A DNA stretch of 64,000 nucleotides from DASZHJ01 sp035507155 (GTDB lineage Bacteria; Pseudomonadota; Alphaproteobacteria; ATCC43930; CGMCC-115725). Position 1 is the first letter of the stretch; each line of letters opens with the position of its first letter. This document shows positions 24,722 to 32,643 of this stretch, one piece after another. Below the pieces are notes generated by a model that was not told the origin of the DNA, searched no databases, and saw only the letters and a list, made by a program, of their open reading frames with translations. The translations under genes and the position numbers were made by a program. The stretch covers positions 44,704 to 108,703 of the forward strand of contig DATJOK010000024.1 of NCBI GenBank assembly GCA_035507155.1. The letters are read 5' to 3'.

Positions 24722-25486
24722 TCAGATTGCTCCACCGAAATAGATCTCGGCCAGCTGCGGATCGCTGATGATCTCCGCCGGCGAGCCCTGCGCCATCAGG
24801 TGACCCTGATGCAGGAACAGCACCTGATCGGCGATCTTCTGCACGACGCGCGTGTTGTGCTCGACGACCAGCAGCGTCTTTCCCTCCGATTGCAGGCGGC
24901 GCAGCAGCGCCATGATCGCGTCGAGCGCGCCGGCGCTGAGGCCGGAGGCGGGCTCGTCCAGCAACAGCAGCTCGGCGCCGGTGGCGAGGAGGCGCGCCAC
25001 CGTCAGCAGCTTGCGCTCGCCGTAGGAGAGATTGCGCACCGCCTGCCTGGCCTGGTCCGCGAGCCCTACATGCGCCAGCGTCTGCAGCGCCAGCTCGGTC
25101 GCGCGTCGCTGCTCGCGGGCCGCGCGAAGCGGGCGGAAGATCGCGCCCAGTGGCTCCTCGGCGAATTGCCGGGCCACCGCCACCAGCACGTTGTCGAGGG
25201 CGGTGAGATCGTCGAAGAGGCGCAGGTTCTGGAAGCTGCGGGCGACCCCGGCCTCGACGATCGCCTGCGGACGAAGCCCGTCCAGCTTCCTGCCGCAGAA
25301 CGTGACGCTGCCGCTGTCCGGCCGGAAGAAGCCGGTGACGACGTTGAAGATGGTCGTCTTGCCGGCACCGTTGGGGCCGACGAGGCAGGTGATGCGCCCT
25401 TTTTCCACAGTAAAGCTGCAATCGCGGAGCGCCTGCAGCCCGCCAAAGCGCTTGTTGATGCCGCTGGCTTCCAGGTAAGGCGTCAC
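24722..25486 (-). CDS. livG: Branched-chain-type ABC transporter ATPase, LivG-like (second system)
   Basis: 254-residue ATPase with GPNGAGKTT, the LivG-style signature LSYGERKLL, LLLLDEPASGL and VVEHNTRVV. GTG at 25486 overlaps the livM stop by 4 bp (GTGA), so translation is coupled; without it no ATG precedes the first conserved strand. Works with the LivF-like protein on the cytoplasmic side of LivH/LivM. Confidence 0.92.
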   Translation of the reverse strand: MTPYLEASGINKRFGGLQALRDCSFTVEKGRITCLVGPNGAGKTTIFNVVTGFFRPDSGSVTFCGRKLDGLRPQAIVEAGVARSFQNLRLFDDLTALDNVLVAVARQFAEEPLGAIFRPLRAAREQRRATELALQTLAHVGLADQARQAVRNLSYGERKLLTVARLLATGAELLLLDEPASGLSAGALDAIMALLRRLQSEGKTLLVVEHNTRVVQKIADQVLFLHQGHLMAQGSPAEIISDPQLAEIYFGGAI

Positions 25487-26346
25487 AGCCGCTCTCCCGC
25501 CAGCCCCTGCGGCCGGAACAGCATGAAGGCAATCAGCAGCAGCCCGTAGATGAGCTGGCGCATCGCCGCGGCGATGGTGCTGGGGATCTCCACCAGCGTC
25601 AGCAGCTGCGGCAGCGCCAGCAGCAGAAAGGGCCCGACTATCGAGCCCATGAGCGTTCGCGCCCCGCCCACCACCACCATGGTCAGCATCAGGATCGAGG
25701 CGTCGAGATCGAAGGAAGAGGGATCGATGAAGCTGAGGAAGGTGCCGTAGACGCCGCCGGCGATGCCGGCGAGCGCGCCGGCGAGCGCCGCGGCGCCGAC
25801 CTTGGCACGCAGCACGTTTTTGCCGGCAGCGGCCACCGCCATCTCGTCCTCGCGGATCGCCCGCAGCAGCCGTCCGAAGGGTGCCCGCATGATGAGCCAG
25901 AAGGAGAGGCAACCCAGCGCCAGCGCCGTGGTGGAGAGCAGCAGGAACTGGCCGGTGGAATCGAACTCGAATCCCAACACGGACGGCGGCGGAATGCCGG
26001 GCAGGCCGTTGGCGCCGCCGGTGCCCTCGGTCCAGTTGGTGAAGACGGCGGTTGCGAGGAGCTGGATGCCGAAGGAGGTCACGACGAAGTAGTCGCCGGC
26101 GACGCGCAGCGAGGGCAGCGTCACCAGGACGTTGAGCGCGACGCAGCCGAGGGCCGCCACCAGGATCGCCGGCAGGAAGGAAACGACATTGCCCATCAGC
26201 AGCGCCGCCACGATATAGGCGCCGACGCCGAACACGGCGGCCTGGGAGACCGAGAAGATGCCGACGATTCCCACCAGCAGGTTGGTAGAGAGCGCCAGCA
26301 GCACGTAGATCTCGGCGAGGACGATGTAGCTGTTGAGGAAATCCAC
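25483..26346 (-). CDS. livM: Branched-chain-type ABC permease, LivM-like
   Basis: 287-residue inner-membrane permease with about nine hydrophobic segments; LALSTNLLVGIVGIFSVSQ and GGARTLMGSIVGPFLLLAL are typical of LivM. Separate here, in contrast to the fused LivH-LivM of the first system. 12 bp follow the livH stop. The ligand is set by the binding protein at 27242-28357. Confidence 0.92.
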   Translation of the reverse strand: MDFLNSYIVLAEIYVLLALSTNLLVGIVGIFSVSQAAVFGVGAYIVAALLMGNVVSFLPAILVAALGCVALNVLVTLPSLRVAGDYFVVTSFGIQLLATAVFTNWTEGTGGANGLPGIPPPSVLGFEFDSTGQFLLLSTTALALGCLSFWLIMRAPFGRLLRAIREDEMAVAAAGKNVLRAKVGAAALAGALAGIAGGVYGTFLSFIDPSSFDLDASILMLTMVVVGGARTLMGSIVGPFLLLALPQLLTLVEIPSTIAAAMRQLIYGLLLIAFMLFRPQGLAGERL

Positions 26347-26358
26347 CGATCGTCCTCG

Positions 26359-27219
26359 TCAGTGCGCCGCGAACAGGCCGCGCGGCCGGAACAGCATGAA
26401 GATCACGAAAATGAAGAAGGTGACGCCGATGCTCCATTCGCCGGGCATCACCAGCAGCGACAGGTTCTGCAGCACGGCAATGGCGACGGCCAGGACAAAG
26501 GCGCCGGTGATGCTGCCGACGCCGCCGGCGATCATCGCGATCGTGGCGGTCAACAGCACGGTAACCCCGCCATAGGGCTGCAGCCCCAGCTCGAAGGGGA
26601 CCAGTACGCCCGGCAGGCACACCACCGCCGAGGCGATGGCGATCACGATCACGTAGACGTCGCGCGGATTGAGCCGCGTGATCTCGGCCAGGAACGGATT
26701 GGAGGCGACCGCGCGGATCCGCTTGCCGAGGGGGGTCCGGTAGGCGAAGAAAAGCAGGCCGCCATAGGCCAGCAGGCTCGCGGCCACGATCAGCAGCTGG
26801 GCGTAGCTCAGCAGCACGCCGCCCAGGGAGACGGTCTTGCCGCCCCAGCTGCTCTCGAACTGCAGGATATTCGGGGTGTAGATCGCCGCGAGCAGGTTCT
26901 GGATCACCGCCAGCACGCCCAGCGAGGCGATCAGGACGACGAGCTGGGTCGCGCGGCGCCGCTCGAGGCGATGGTAGAGCTGATGCTGGATCAGCGCGCC
27001 GACCGCGGTGCAGGCGGCGATCGCCAGGATCAGCGCCAGCACGTCCGGCACGCCGTGCTGGGTCAGCGACCAGGCAAGATAGCCGCCCATGGTGTAGACG
27101 CCGGCATGGGCGACATGGAAGATCCGCGTGGTGGCATAGATCAGCGAGAAGCTGATCGCCACCACGCCCAGCGCGCAGCCCGTCACCAGGCCTTGCGCCA
27201 GAAGCTGCAGCAGCACCAT
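26359..27219 (-). CDS. livH: Branched-chain-type ABC permease, LivH-like
   Basis: 286-residue inner-membrane permease (LLAQGLVTGCALGVVAISFS, IFHVAHAGVYTMGGYLAW, IAMIAGGVGSITGAFVLAV). Member of the second Liv system, 22 bp after the binding-protein stop. No strong stem-loop separates it from the binding-protein gene, unlike the other two importers of the window; only a weak GGGCG/CGCCC pair is seen there. Confidence 0.92.
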   Translation of the reverse strand: MVLLQLLAQGLVTGCALGVVAISFSLIYATTRIFHVAHAGVYTMGGYLAWSLTQHGVPDVLALILAIAACTAVGALIQHQLYHRLERRRATQLVVLIASLGVLAVIQNLLAAIYTPNILQFESSWGGKTVSLGGVLLSYAQLLIVAASLLAYGGLLFFAYRTPLGKRIRAVASNPFLAEITRLNPRDVYVIVIAIASAVVCLPGVLVPFELGLQPYGGVTVLLTATIAMIAGGVGSITGAFVLAVAIAVLQNLSLLVMPGEWSIGVTFFIFVIFMLFRPRGLFAAH

Positions 27220-27241
27220 GGGCGGCTGGTCCTGCGCCCGA

Positions 27242-28357
27242 TTACTCCGAGGTCATCTCCTTGATGCGCTGGTCTTTGCCGTCGCTCATCATGTTGATGC
27301 CGATGGCGGTGGCCGCCGTGTTGGTCTTGAACTCCATCGGGATCAGGCCCTGGAACTTGCGGATCTCGAACAGAGCGGCCCGCATGTTCTCGCCGTTGAC
27401 CTCTTTCTTCTCCTTCAGCACCTTGGCGAGGCAGGTCAGCACCACGGTGGTCGCGTTGTAGTACTGCTTGGCGAAGAAATCCATGTCGGTGCCGAACTGC
27501 TTCTTGAAGTTCGCCGCCATGTCGGCGGGAGCGTCGATCTGCACCTGGGTGTGAATGAACCCCTTGGAGGAAGGATCGGCGATGGTCGGCGGATCCGCCA
27601 TGAAGGTGGTGCCCGCGACCATGAACTTCATGTCGAGCTGCTTGTACTGCTGGGCGAACTGCAGGAGGCCGGCGGTGATCGACAGCAGCACCACGTCGGG
27701 ATTGGAGCCGGCGAGCTTCAGCAGTGCCGGCCGGTAATCGGTCTGGCCGAACTGGGACGGCTCCTGCGCCACGATCTGGCCGCCGGCGGCGGGGATGAAC
27801 TTGAGATAGTCGTCGCGGCCGGAGATGCCGGCGGCGTCGTTCTCGAACAGGATCGCCGCCTTCTTCTTGCCCTCGGCCGCGAGATATTTCGACAGCACCT
27901 TGATCTCGTCGGCGATGGTCGGGAGCGTGTTGATGAGATAGGGCGAGGCATCTGCCAGCTTGTCGGCCTGGGCGCCGGCGTTCACCAGCAGCACCTTCTT
28001 GCGGGTCGCCAGCGGCGCCATGGCCAGCGTCGGTCCGGAATAGCCGGTGAAGACCACCGCCACATGCTGGAGATCGACCAGCTTGTTGAAGGAGAGCACG
28101 GATTGGTCCGGCTTCGCTTGGTTGTCCTCGAACTGGACGACGATCTTATGGCCATCGACGCCGCCCTTGGCGTTGATCTCCGAGACGGCGAATTCGATGC
28201 CGTGCTGCTCCTGGGTGCCGATGACGCCGGCAGGGCCGGTGAGCGGCAGCACCGCGCCGAACTCGACGGAGTCGGCGGCAAGCGATGGGCTCGCGAGACC
28301 GCCGCCGGCAAGAGCGGCGAGGACGCCGGCGACTCCGATCCAGTATCTCCGCACCAT
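27242..28357 (-). CDS. ABC transporter substrate-binding protein, Liv type (second system)
   Basis: 371-residue periplasmic binding protein with signal peptide MVRRYWIGVAGVLAALAGGG ending near SLAAD, then VEFGAVLPLTGPAGVIGTQ and GIEFAVSEINAKGGVDGHK as in type I lobes. It lies 136 bp after the DUF35 gene on the same strand; that gap shows no gene and may hold a separate promoter. Given the thiolase-DUF35 neighbours, the ligand is likely an acidic, lipid-like or aromatic compound rather than a branched-chain amino acid (inference). Confidence 0.9.
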   Translation of the reverse strand: MVRRYWIGVAGVLAALAGGGLASPSLAADSVEFGAVLPLTGPAGVIGTQEQHGIEFAVSEINAKGGVDGHKIVVQFEDNQAKPDQSVLSFNKLVDLQHVAVVFTGYSGPTLAMAPLATRKKVLLVNAGAQADKLADASPYLINTLPTIADEIKVLSKYLAAEGKKKAAILFENDAAGISGRDDYLKFIPAAGGQIVAQEPSQFGQTDYRPALLKLAGSNPDVVLLSITAGLLQFAQQYKQLDMKFMVAGTTFMADPPTIADPSSKGFIHTQVQIDAPADMAANFKKQFGTDMDFFAKQYYNATTVVLTCLAKVLKEKKEVNGENMRAALFEIRKFQGLIPMEFKTNTAATAIGINMMSDGKDQRIKEMTSE

Positions 28358-28493
28358 GACAATTTCCTCCCTGGATATAGGTTGATTCTCGACGGCTTCG
28401 CCGCGGCTCCGTGGTTGCGTGAGCGTGGCGTCCGCTTAACGTGCTTCGTCTCCTACATCGTCATCACACCTTCCAAGTCGTGCGCCTGCATGC

Positions 28494-28889
28494 TCAAACC
28501 GGCGTGAAGGTCGGCACCGGCGGACCACCCTCGCTGGGCGTCCAGACCAGCTTGACCTGCTGGCCGATGCGAAGCGCGTCGAAGTCGCATTGCACGATGT
28601 TGGTCATCATGGTCGGGCCCTCGGCAAGCGTGACATAGGCGATGGCATAAGGCTCGGGCGTCCGGCGCATGACGCTGAACGTGTAGATCGTCCCCTTGCC
28701 GGAGCCCTCGACCCATTCGGTACGGGCGCTGGCGCAGAAGGGACAGATGGCGCGAGGATACCAATGGGCCTTGCCGCACTCGGCGCAGCGGCGCAGCAGG
28801 AATTTTCCCTGCGCGGCCGCGTCCCAGAAGGCCTGGGTCTCGGGATTGGCGGTGGGGGCGGGGATCTTGCGCTGCTTGGCCGGCGTCAT
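28494..28889 (-). CDS. Zn-ribbon/OB-fold protein (DUF35), thiolase partner
   Basis: 131 residues. The N-terminal rubredoxin-like zinc ribbon has four cysteines (C35, C38, C49, C52 in CAECGKAHWYPRAICPFC), followed by an OB-fold with GKGTIYTFSVMRRTP and GPTMMTNIVQCD. DUF35 proteins form complexes with thiolase-fold partners and help bind acyl-CoA, as in BbsA-BbsB and in steroid side-chain aldolases. It starts 3 bp after the thiolase stop, fitting a two-subunit enzyme. Confidence 0.92.
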   Translation of the reverse strand: MTPAKQRKIPAPTANPETQAFWDAAAQGKFLLRRCAECGKAHWYPRAICPFCASARTEWVEGSGKGTIYTFSVMRRTPEPYAIAYVTLAEGPTMMTNIVQCDFDALRIGQQVKLVWTPSEGGPPVPTFTPV

Positions 28890-28892
28890 GGT

Positions 28893-30062
28893 CTACTCCC
28901 GCTCCAGGATCACGGTAGCGCTGCCGTGGCGGCTGCCGAGCGAGCCGCCGGTGCCGTGCGCCAGCGCCAAGTCGCAGTTCTTTACCTGCACTGCCGGATG
29001 CGCCTCGCCGCGCAGCTGCCGCACCGCCTCGATCACCTTGGTCATGCTGCCGCGGTTGGCCGGGTGGTTGTTGCAGAGCCCGCCGCCATCGGTGTTGAAG
29101 GGGAGCTTGCCGGTGCCGGAGATCAGGTTGCCGTCGGCGACGAAGCGGCCGCCCTTGCCTTTCTCGCAGAAACCGAGATCCTCGAGCTGCATCACCACGG
29201 TGATGGTGAAGCTGTCGTAGATCGAGGCGTATTTCATATCCGAAGGCTCGACGCCAGCCTCGGCGAAGGCGGCGGGTCCGGACCAGGCGGCGCCGGAATA
29301 GGTCAGATCGATATTGCCGCCCATCTGATGCTTCGGCGCCTCCCCGCAGCCGAGCACCTTCACCAGCGGCCGTTTCAGGCTCCGGGCGATTTCCGGCTTC
29401 ACCACCACGAGCGCGCCGCCGCCGTCGCTGATGACGCAGCAATCGAGCCGGTGCAGGGGATCGGCGATCATCGGCGAGTCCACCACTTCGTCGACGGTGA
29501 CGACGTCGCGCAGCATGGCGTGGGGGTTGTGTTGGGCGTGATGGGAGGCTGCCACCTTGACCCAGGCGAGCTGCTCGCTGGTGGTGCCGAACTGATGCAT
29601 GTGGCGCATCGCGCACATGGCGTAGTTGTTCACGGTGGCGACGCCGAAGGGATATTCCCATTGGTAGTCGGGCTGCGCCGCGTTGAGGATGCGGGGCGCA
29701 GTGCCTGTCGCCATGCCCTCGCTGCGTGGCCGCCCGGCGAGCGTGATGAGGGCGACGTTGCATTTGCCGGCGGCGATTGCCTCGGCGGCGTGCTCCACAT
29801 GCACGACGTAGGACGAACCGCCGGTGTCCGTCGAGTCCACGTGCCTCACCCTGAGGTTCATGTAGTCGACCATGGAGAGCGGGCCGGTGCCGGGCGCGTC
29901 GCCGGCGCAGAAATAACCGTCGACGTCGTCTTTGGTGAGGCCGGCATCGGCGAGCGCGCCGATTGCCACCTCGGCATGCAGCTGCGCCACCGACTTGTCC
30001 TTGGCGAGCCGCGTCGGGTGCTCGAAGGCGCCCGCGATATAGGCCTTTCCCTTGATGCTCAT
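28893..30062 (-). CDS. SCP-x/Ltp-type thiolase-fold protein lacking the nucleophilic Cys
   Basis: 389-residue thiolase-fold enzyme of the lipid-transfer-protein subfamily (AYIAGAFEHPTRLAKDKSV, GALADAGLTKDDVDGYFCAG, HGTGGSLGSRHGSATVILE). Where degradative thiolases carry the acyl-accepting cysteine, this protein reads STDTGGSSYVVHVEHA, with Ser83-Ser84. The HGTGG histidine motif is retained. Together with the adjacent DUF35 subunit this suggests a retro-aldolase or atypical thiolase acting on a branched CoA ester. ATG at 30062 has GGGAAG upstream; 13 bp separate it from the hydrolase gene before it. Confidence 0.88.
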   Translation of the reverse strand: MSIKGKAYIAGAFEHPTRLAKDKSVAQLHAEVAIGALADAGLTKDDVDGYFCAGDAPGTGPLSMVDYMNLRVRHVDSTDTGGSSYVVHVEHAAEAIAAGKCNVALITLAGRPRSEGMATGTAPRILNAAQPDYQWEYPFGVATVNNYAMCAMRHMHQFGTTSEQLAWVKVAASHHAQHNPHAMLRDVVTVDEVVDSPMIADPLHRLDCCVISDGGGALVVVKPEIARSLKRPLVKVLGCGEAPKHQMGGNIDLTYSGAAWSGPAAFAEAGVEPSDMKYASIYDSFTITVVMQLEDLGFCEKGKGGRFVADGNLISGTGKLPFNTDGGGLCNNHPANRGSMTKVIEAVRQLRGEAHPAVQVKNCDLALAHGTGGSLGSRHGSATVILERE

Positions 30063-30075
30063 ACTCGCTTCCCGC

Positions 30076-30891
30076 TCATGATTCGAACCCGGCTTCGCGC
30101 AGGAAGCCGATGATGGCATCTGCAACCGGTTCCGGCGTCTGCACTGCCATGAAGTGACCGGTCGCAAGCGTCCTGAATTTCGCGTTCCGGATCGCTCCGG
30201 CCACCCGCTCGCCGTCGGCCGGCGGCCGGCCGCGATCGCGCGTGCCCGCGATCACCAAGGTCGGGCAGATGATGCGGGCGAAATCGCCGCTCATCTCGAG
30301 GCCTGCCAGCATGCGGTAGATGGCGGCATAGCTTGCGGGATCATTGCCGATCCGGCGCGAGCGGAAGGCGGCGAATTTCGCCGCGTCGCCGCGCAGCTCG
30401 ACCGCATAGGATCCGGCCAGACCTTCGTCCGTGGTGGCGCGGACGCCTTCCTTCTCGATCCGATCCGCATAGGCGCGGGTGGCAGCGCGGCGCTCGGGCG
30501 GGATGCCGGTTGCCGGCGCCATGGCGATCACCGCCGTCACCTGTGCCGGATGGCGGGCAGCAAAGTGGAGCGCGATAGCCGCGCCGACAGCACAGCCCAC
30601 CAGCGCCACCGGCTCCGCGATGGCGAGACCGTCAAGGAGCGCCTTGAGATCCTCCGCCATGGTCTCGATGGCGACAGGCCCCCGGATCTTCTCCGAGAGG
30701 CCGGCGCCGCGGGTGTCGTAGCGCAGCACCCGCCAGTGCTCGGCCAGCGCGGGCAGCACGAAATCCCAGCTCTCCAGGCTGCCGCCCATCTCGTGCACGA
30801 GGACCAGCGTCCTGCGGCCGGTGCCCGCGAGCTCGTAGCGGAGCGCCGCCCCGTTCGCCTCGATCCACTCTGCCGCCAGCGGTCTCGACAC
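30076..30891 (-). CDS. Alpha/beta-hydrolase fold protein without the nucleophile serine
   Basis: 271 residues with the fold of 3-oxoadipate enol-lactonase and related enzymes: LVLVHEMGGSLESWDFVLPA (oxyanion region), RVLRYDTRGAGLSEK, and C-terminal TLATGHFMAVQTPEPV carrying the His. The nucleophile elbow reads VALVGCAVGAAIALHF: GCAVG instead of GxSxG, so the serine position (101) is alanine. A possible acid lies in GTRDRGRPPADG. It may be a non-hydrolytic member, use another residue, or be inactive. Located between an MBL-fold hydrolase and the thiolase in one operon. Confidence 0.88.
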   Translation of the reverse strand: MSRPLAAEWIEANGAALRYELAGTGRRTLVLVHEMGGSLESWDFVLPALAEHWRVLRYDTRGAGLSEKIRGPVAIETMAEDLKALLDGLAIAEPVALVGCAVGAAIALHFAARHPAQVTAVIAMAPATGIPPERRAATRAYADRIEKEGVRATTDEGLAGSYAVELRGDAAKFAAFRSRRIGNDPASYAAIYRMLAGLEMSGDFARIICPTLVIAGTRDRGRPPADGERVAGAIRNAKFRTLATGHFMAVQTPEPVADAIIGFLREAGFES

Positions 30892-30906
30892 CGTCAGCCT
30901 CCGCGA

Positions 30907-31803
30907 CTACCAGCTTGCCGCTTCGAAGGCGAAGCCGTCGCCTTGGCGGCGGATGTAGCCGCAATAGGGCGCGCCGAAGTGCTCGGGAATGATCAGGGCG
31001 CCGCGATCGGCGGCGCGGGTCAGCACCGTGGTGCGGGATTTGCGCGCCTCGTCGGGCGCCATGCAGAAGCGCGAGTTCCAGGCGGGCTTCACCACCTGGA
31101 TCGGGTGATGCATGACGTCGCCGGAGAAGATCGCCTCCTCGCCCCGCGAGCGCAGTCGGAAATTGACCTGGCCGGGCGTGTGGCCGGGCGCCGGCTCCGG
31201 CTGCAGGCAGCCGGCGATCTCCTTGCCAAGATCGATGAAGCCGGTGAGCCCCGCTTCCACCACCGGGATCACGCTGTCGGCGAAGGAGCCCGCCTGTACA
31301 TCCGGCACGCCGGCGTCGAAATCTCGTTTGAAGGTGTCGAAATCCGGCTTCGGCATGAGGTAGCGGGCATTGGGGAAGGTCGGCTCCCATTTCCCGTCCA
31401 CCAGCATGGTGTTCCAGCCCACATGATCGGTGTGGAGATGGGTCATCACCACATGGGTCACCTTCTCGCGCGGCGCGCCGGCGGCTTCGAGCCAGGGCAG
31501 GACAAGGGTGTTGAGCATGTTCATGCGCGCCGCCGGGCGCGGCTTGTGGTTGCCGACGCCAGGGTCCACCACCACGATGCTGGCGCCCGCATGGATCACC
31601 CAGAGCTGGATGGTGATGATCAACCGGTCCATGGCCGGGATCCAGTGATTGGGAGCGAGCCAGCTGCGGTTCGCCTCCAGCTCGGCGCGAAGCTGCACGG
31701 GATCGTAATCGGGAAAGAGATATTCCGGCAGATGAGTCGGACCGGAATATTCCAGCACGCGGGTGACGCGGGCGTCACCGATCATGCGGGATTGAATGAG
31801 CAT
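30907..31803 (-). CDS. Metallo-beta-lactamase fold hydrolase
   Basis: 298-residue MBL-fold protein of the lactonase-like type. The zinc motif is VMTHLHTDHVGW (H122, H124, D126, H127), followed by GHTPGQVNFRL and SGDVMHHPIQV. ATG at 31803 has GGGAGGGAG upstream; an in-frame ATG further up would lack this. First intact gene of the long minus-strand operon ending at 24018. Likely hydrolyses a lactone, ester or thioester from the imported compound. The 101 bp upstream carry no gene. Confidence 0.9.
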   Translation of the reverse strand: MLIQSRMIGDARVTRVLEYSGPTHLPEYLFPDYDPVQLRAELEANRSWLAPNHWIPAMDRLIITIQLWVIHAGASIVVVDPGVGNHKPRPAARMNMLNTLVLPWLEAAGAPREKVTHVVMTHLHTDHVGWNTMLVDGKWEPTFPNARYLMPKPDFDTFKRDFDAGVPDVQAGSFADSVIPVVEAGLTGFIDLGKEIAGCLQPEPAPGHTPGQVNFRLRSRGEEAIFSGDVMHHPIQVVKPAWNSRFCMAPDEARKSRTTVLTRAADRGALIIPEHFGAPYCGYIRRQGDGFAFEAASW

Positions 31804-31904
31804 CGAGCGTCTCCCTCCCGGATCGCGCGCCGTCGAGGGCGCGCGTTTCACTCAGGGTACTTTACCCGCCTCCCCCCGCACCATGACAAACTTGGCGATG
31901 CCTG

Positions 31905-32173
31905 CTAGGCGGGCATCGCGCTCGGTCCGTGGAAACGCAGATTCTCCGGTGCGATACCGCCCTCGATGTCGGTCTGCTTCCATTTGAGATCGACGGGATG
32001 CGCGGTCTCCACGAAGGTAAGCATCAGCTCGTAGAGCACCCTCGCATCGGTCGGCAGATCGTCAAGGGGCAGCCGCGAGAGATGGGCCACGATCGCTTCC
32101 GAGCGCGGCAGCATCGCGTCGTAGAAGACGCGAAGATCCTCCAGCGACGTCGCCAGCAGCTTGAAATAACGGT
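31905..32173 (-). pseudogene. 5'-truncated small hypothetical protein
   Basis: The reading frame is coding-like: RYFKLLATSLEDLRVFYDAM, then RLPLDDLPTDARVLYELML and AHPVDLKWKQTDIEGG, ending at 31905. The family is not recognised by name. An ATG exists at 32114, but coding character continues upstream of it to about 32173, where it stops without any ATG, GTG or TTG start. It abuts an aldo/keto reductase remnant on the other strand. Probably lost its first codons in a rearrangement; translation from 32114 would give a 69-residue protein. Confidence 0.55.
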
Positions 32174-32176
32174 CCC

Positions 32177-32563
32177 GCCTACGGGCCGCTCGGCCGTGGC
32201 TTTCTCACGGGCACGATCGGCAGCGAGGGGACTCTCGCGAAAGATGACATCCGCCGCACCATGCCGCGGTTCCAGGGCGAGAATTTCGAGCGCAACATCC
32301 GCCTGGTGCACGAGCTCGAAAACCTCGCCAAGGCCGAGCGCTGCTCACCGGCGCAGCTCGCCATCGCCTGGGTGATGGCGCGCGGCGACGACATCGTGCC
32401 GATCGCCGGCACCAGCAAGAAGCAACGGCTCGAGGAGAACGCGGCGGCCGCCGCGCTGCAGATCTCGACGACCACGCTTGCCGCTCTCGACGCGCTGTTC
32501 CCGCCCGGTGTCGCGGTGGGCGCGCGGACGGTGCTCACTTTATTGCCGCGCCTCGGGCTCTGA
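32177..32563 (+). pseudogene. C-terminal remnant of an aldo/keto reductase
   Basis: About 128 codons homologous to the last part of a ~330-residue aldo/keto reductase: AYGPLGRGFLTGTIGSEGTL, RTMPRFQGENFERN, then AQLAIAWVMARGDDIVPIAG and NAAAAALQISTTTLAALD. In frame upstream there are only a few unrelated codons and a TGA at 32162. The NADPH-barrel first half with the catalytic Tyr is missing, so the protein cannot be active. The break coincides with the end of the opposing truncated gene, marking a deletion or inversion junction near 32174. Confidence 0.85.
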
Positions 32564-32643
32564 TCGCGCCCCCTCGCCGCCGCCCGGAAAAGTGCTAGCA
32601 TCGGGCAAACGACAGCCCCAGAGCGGGCGGCGGAGGAAAGCCG

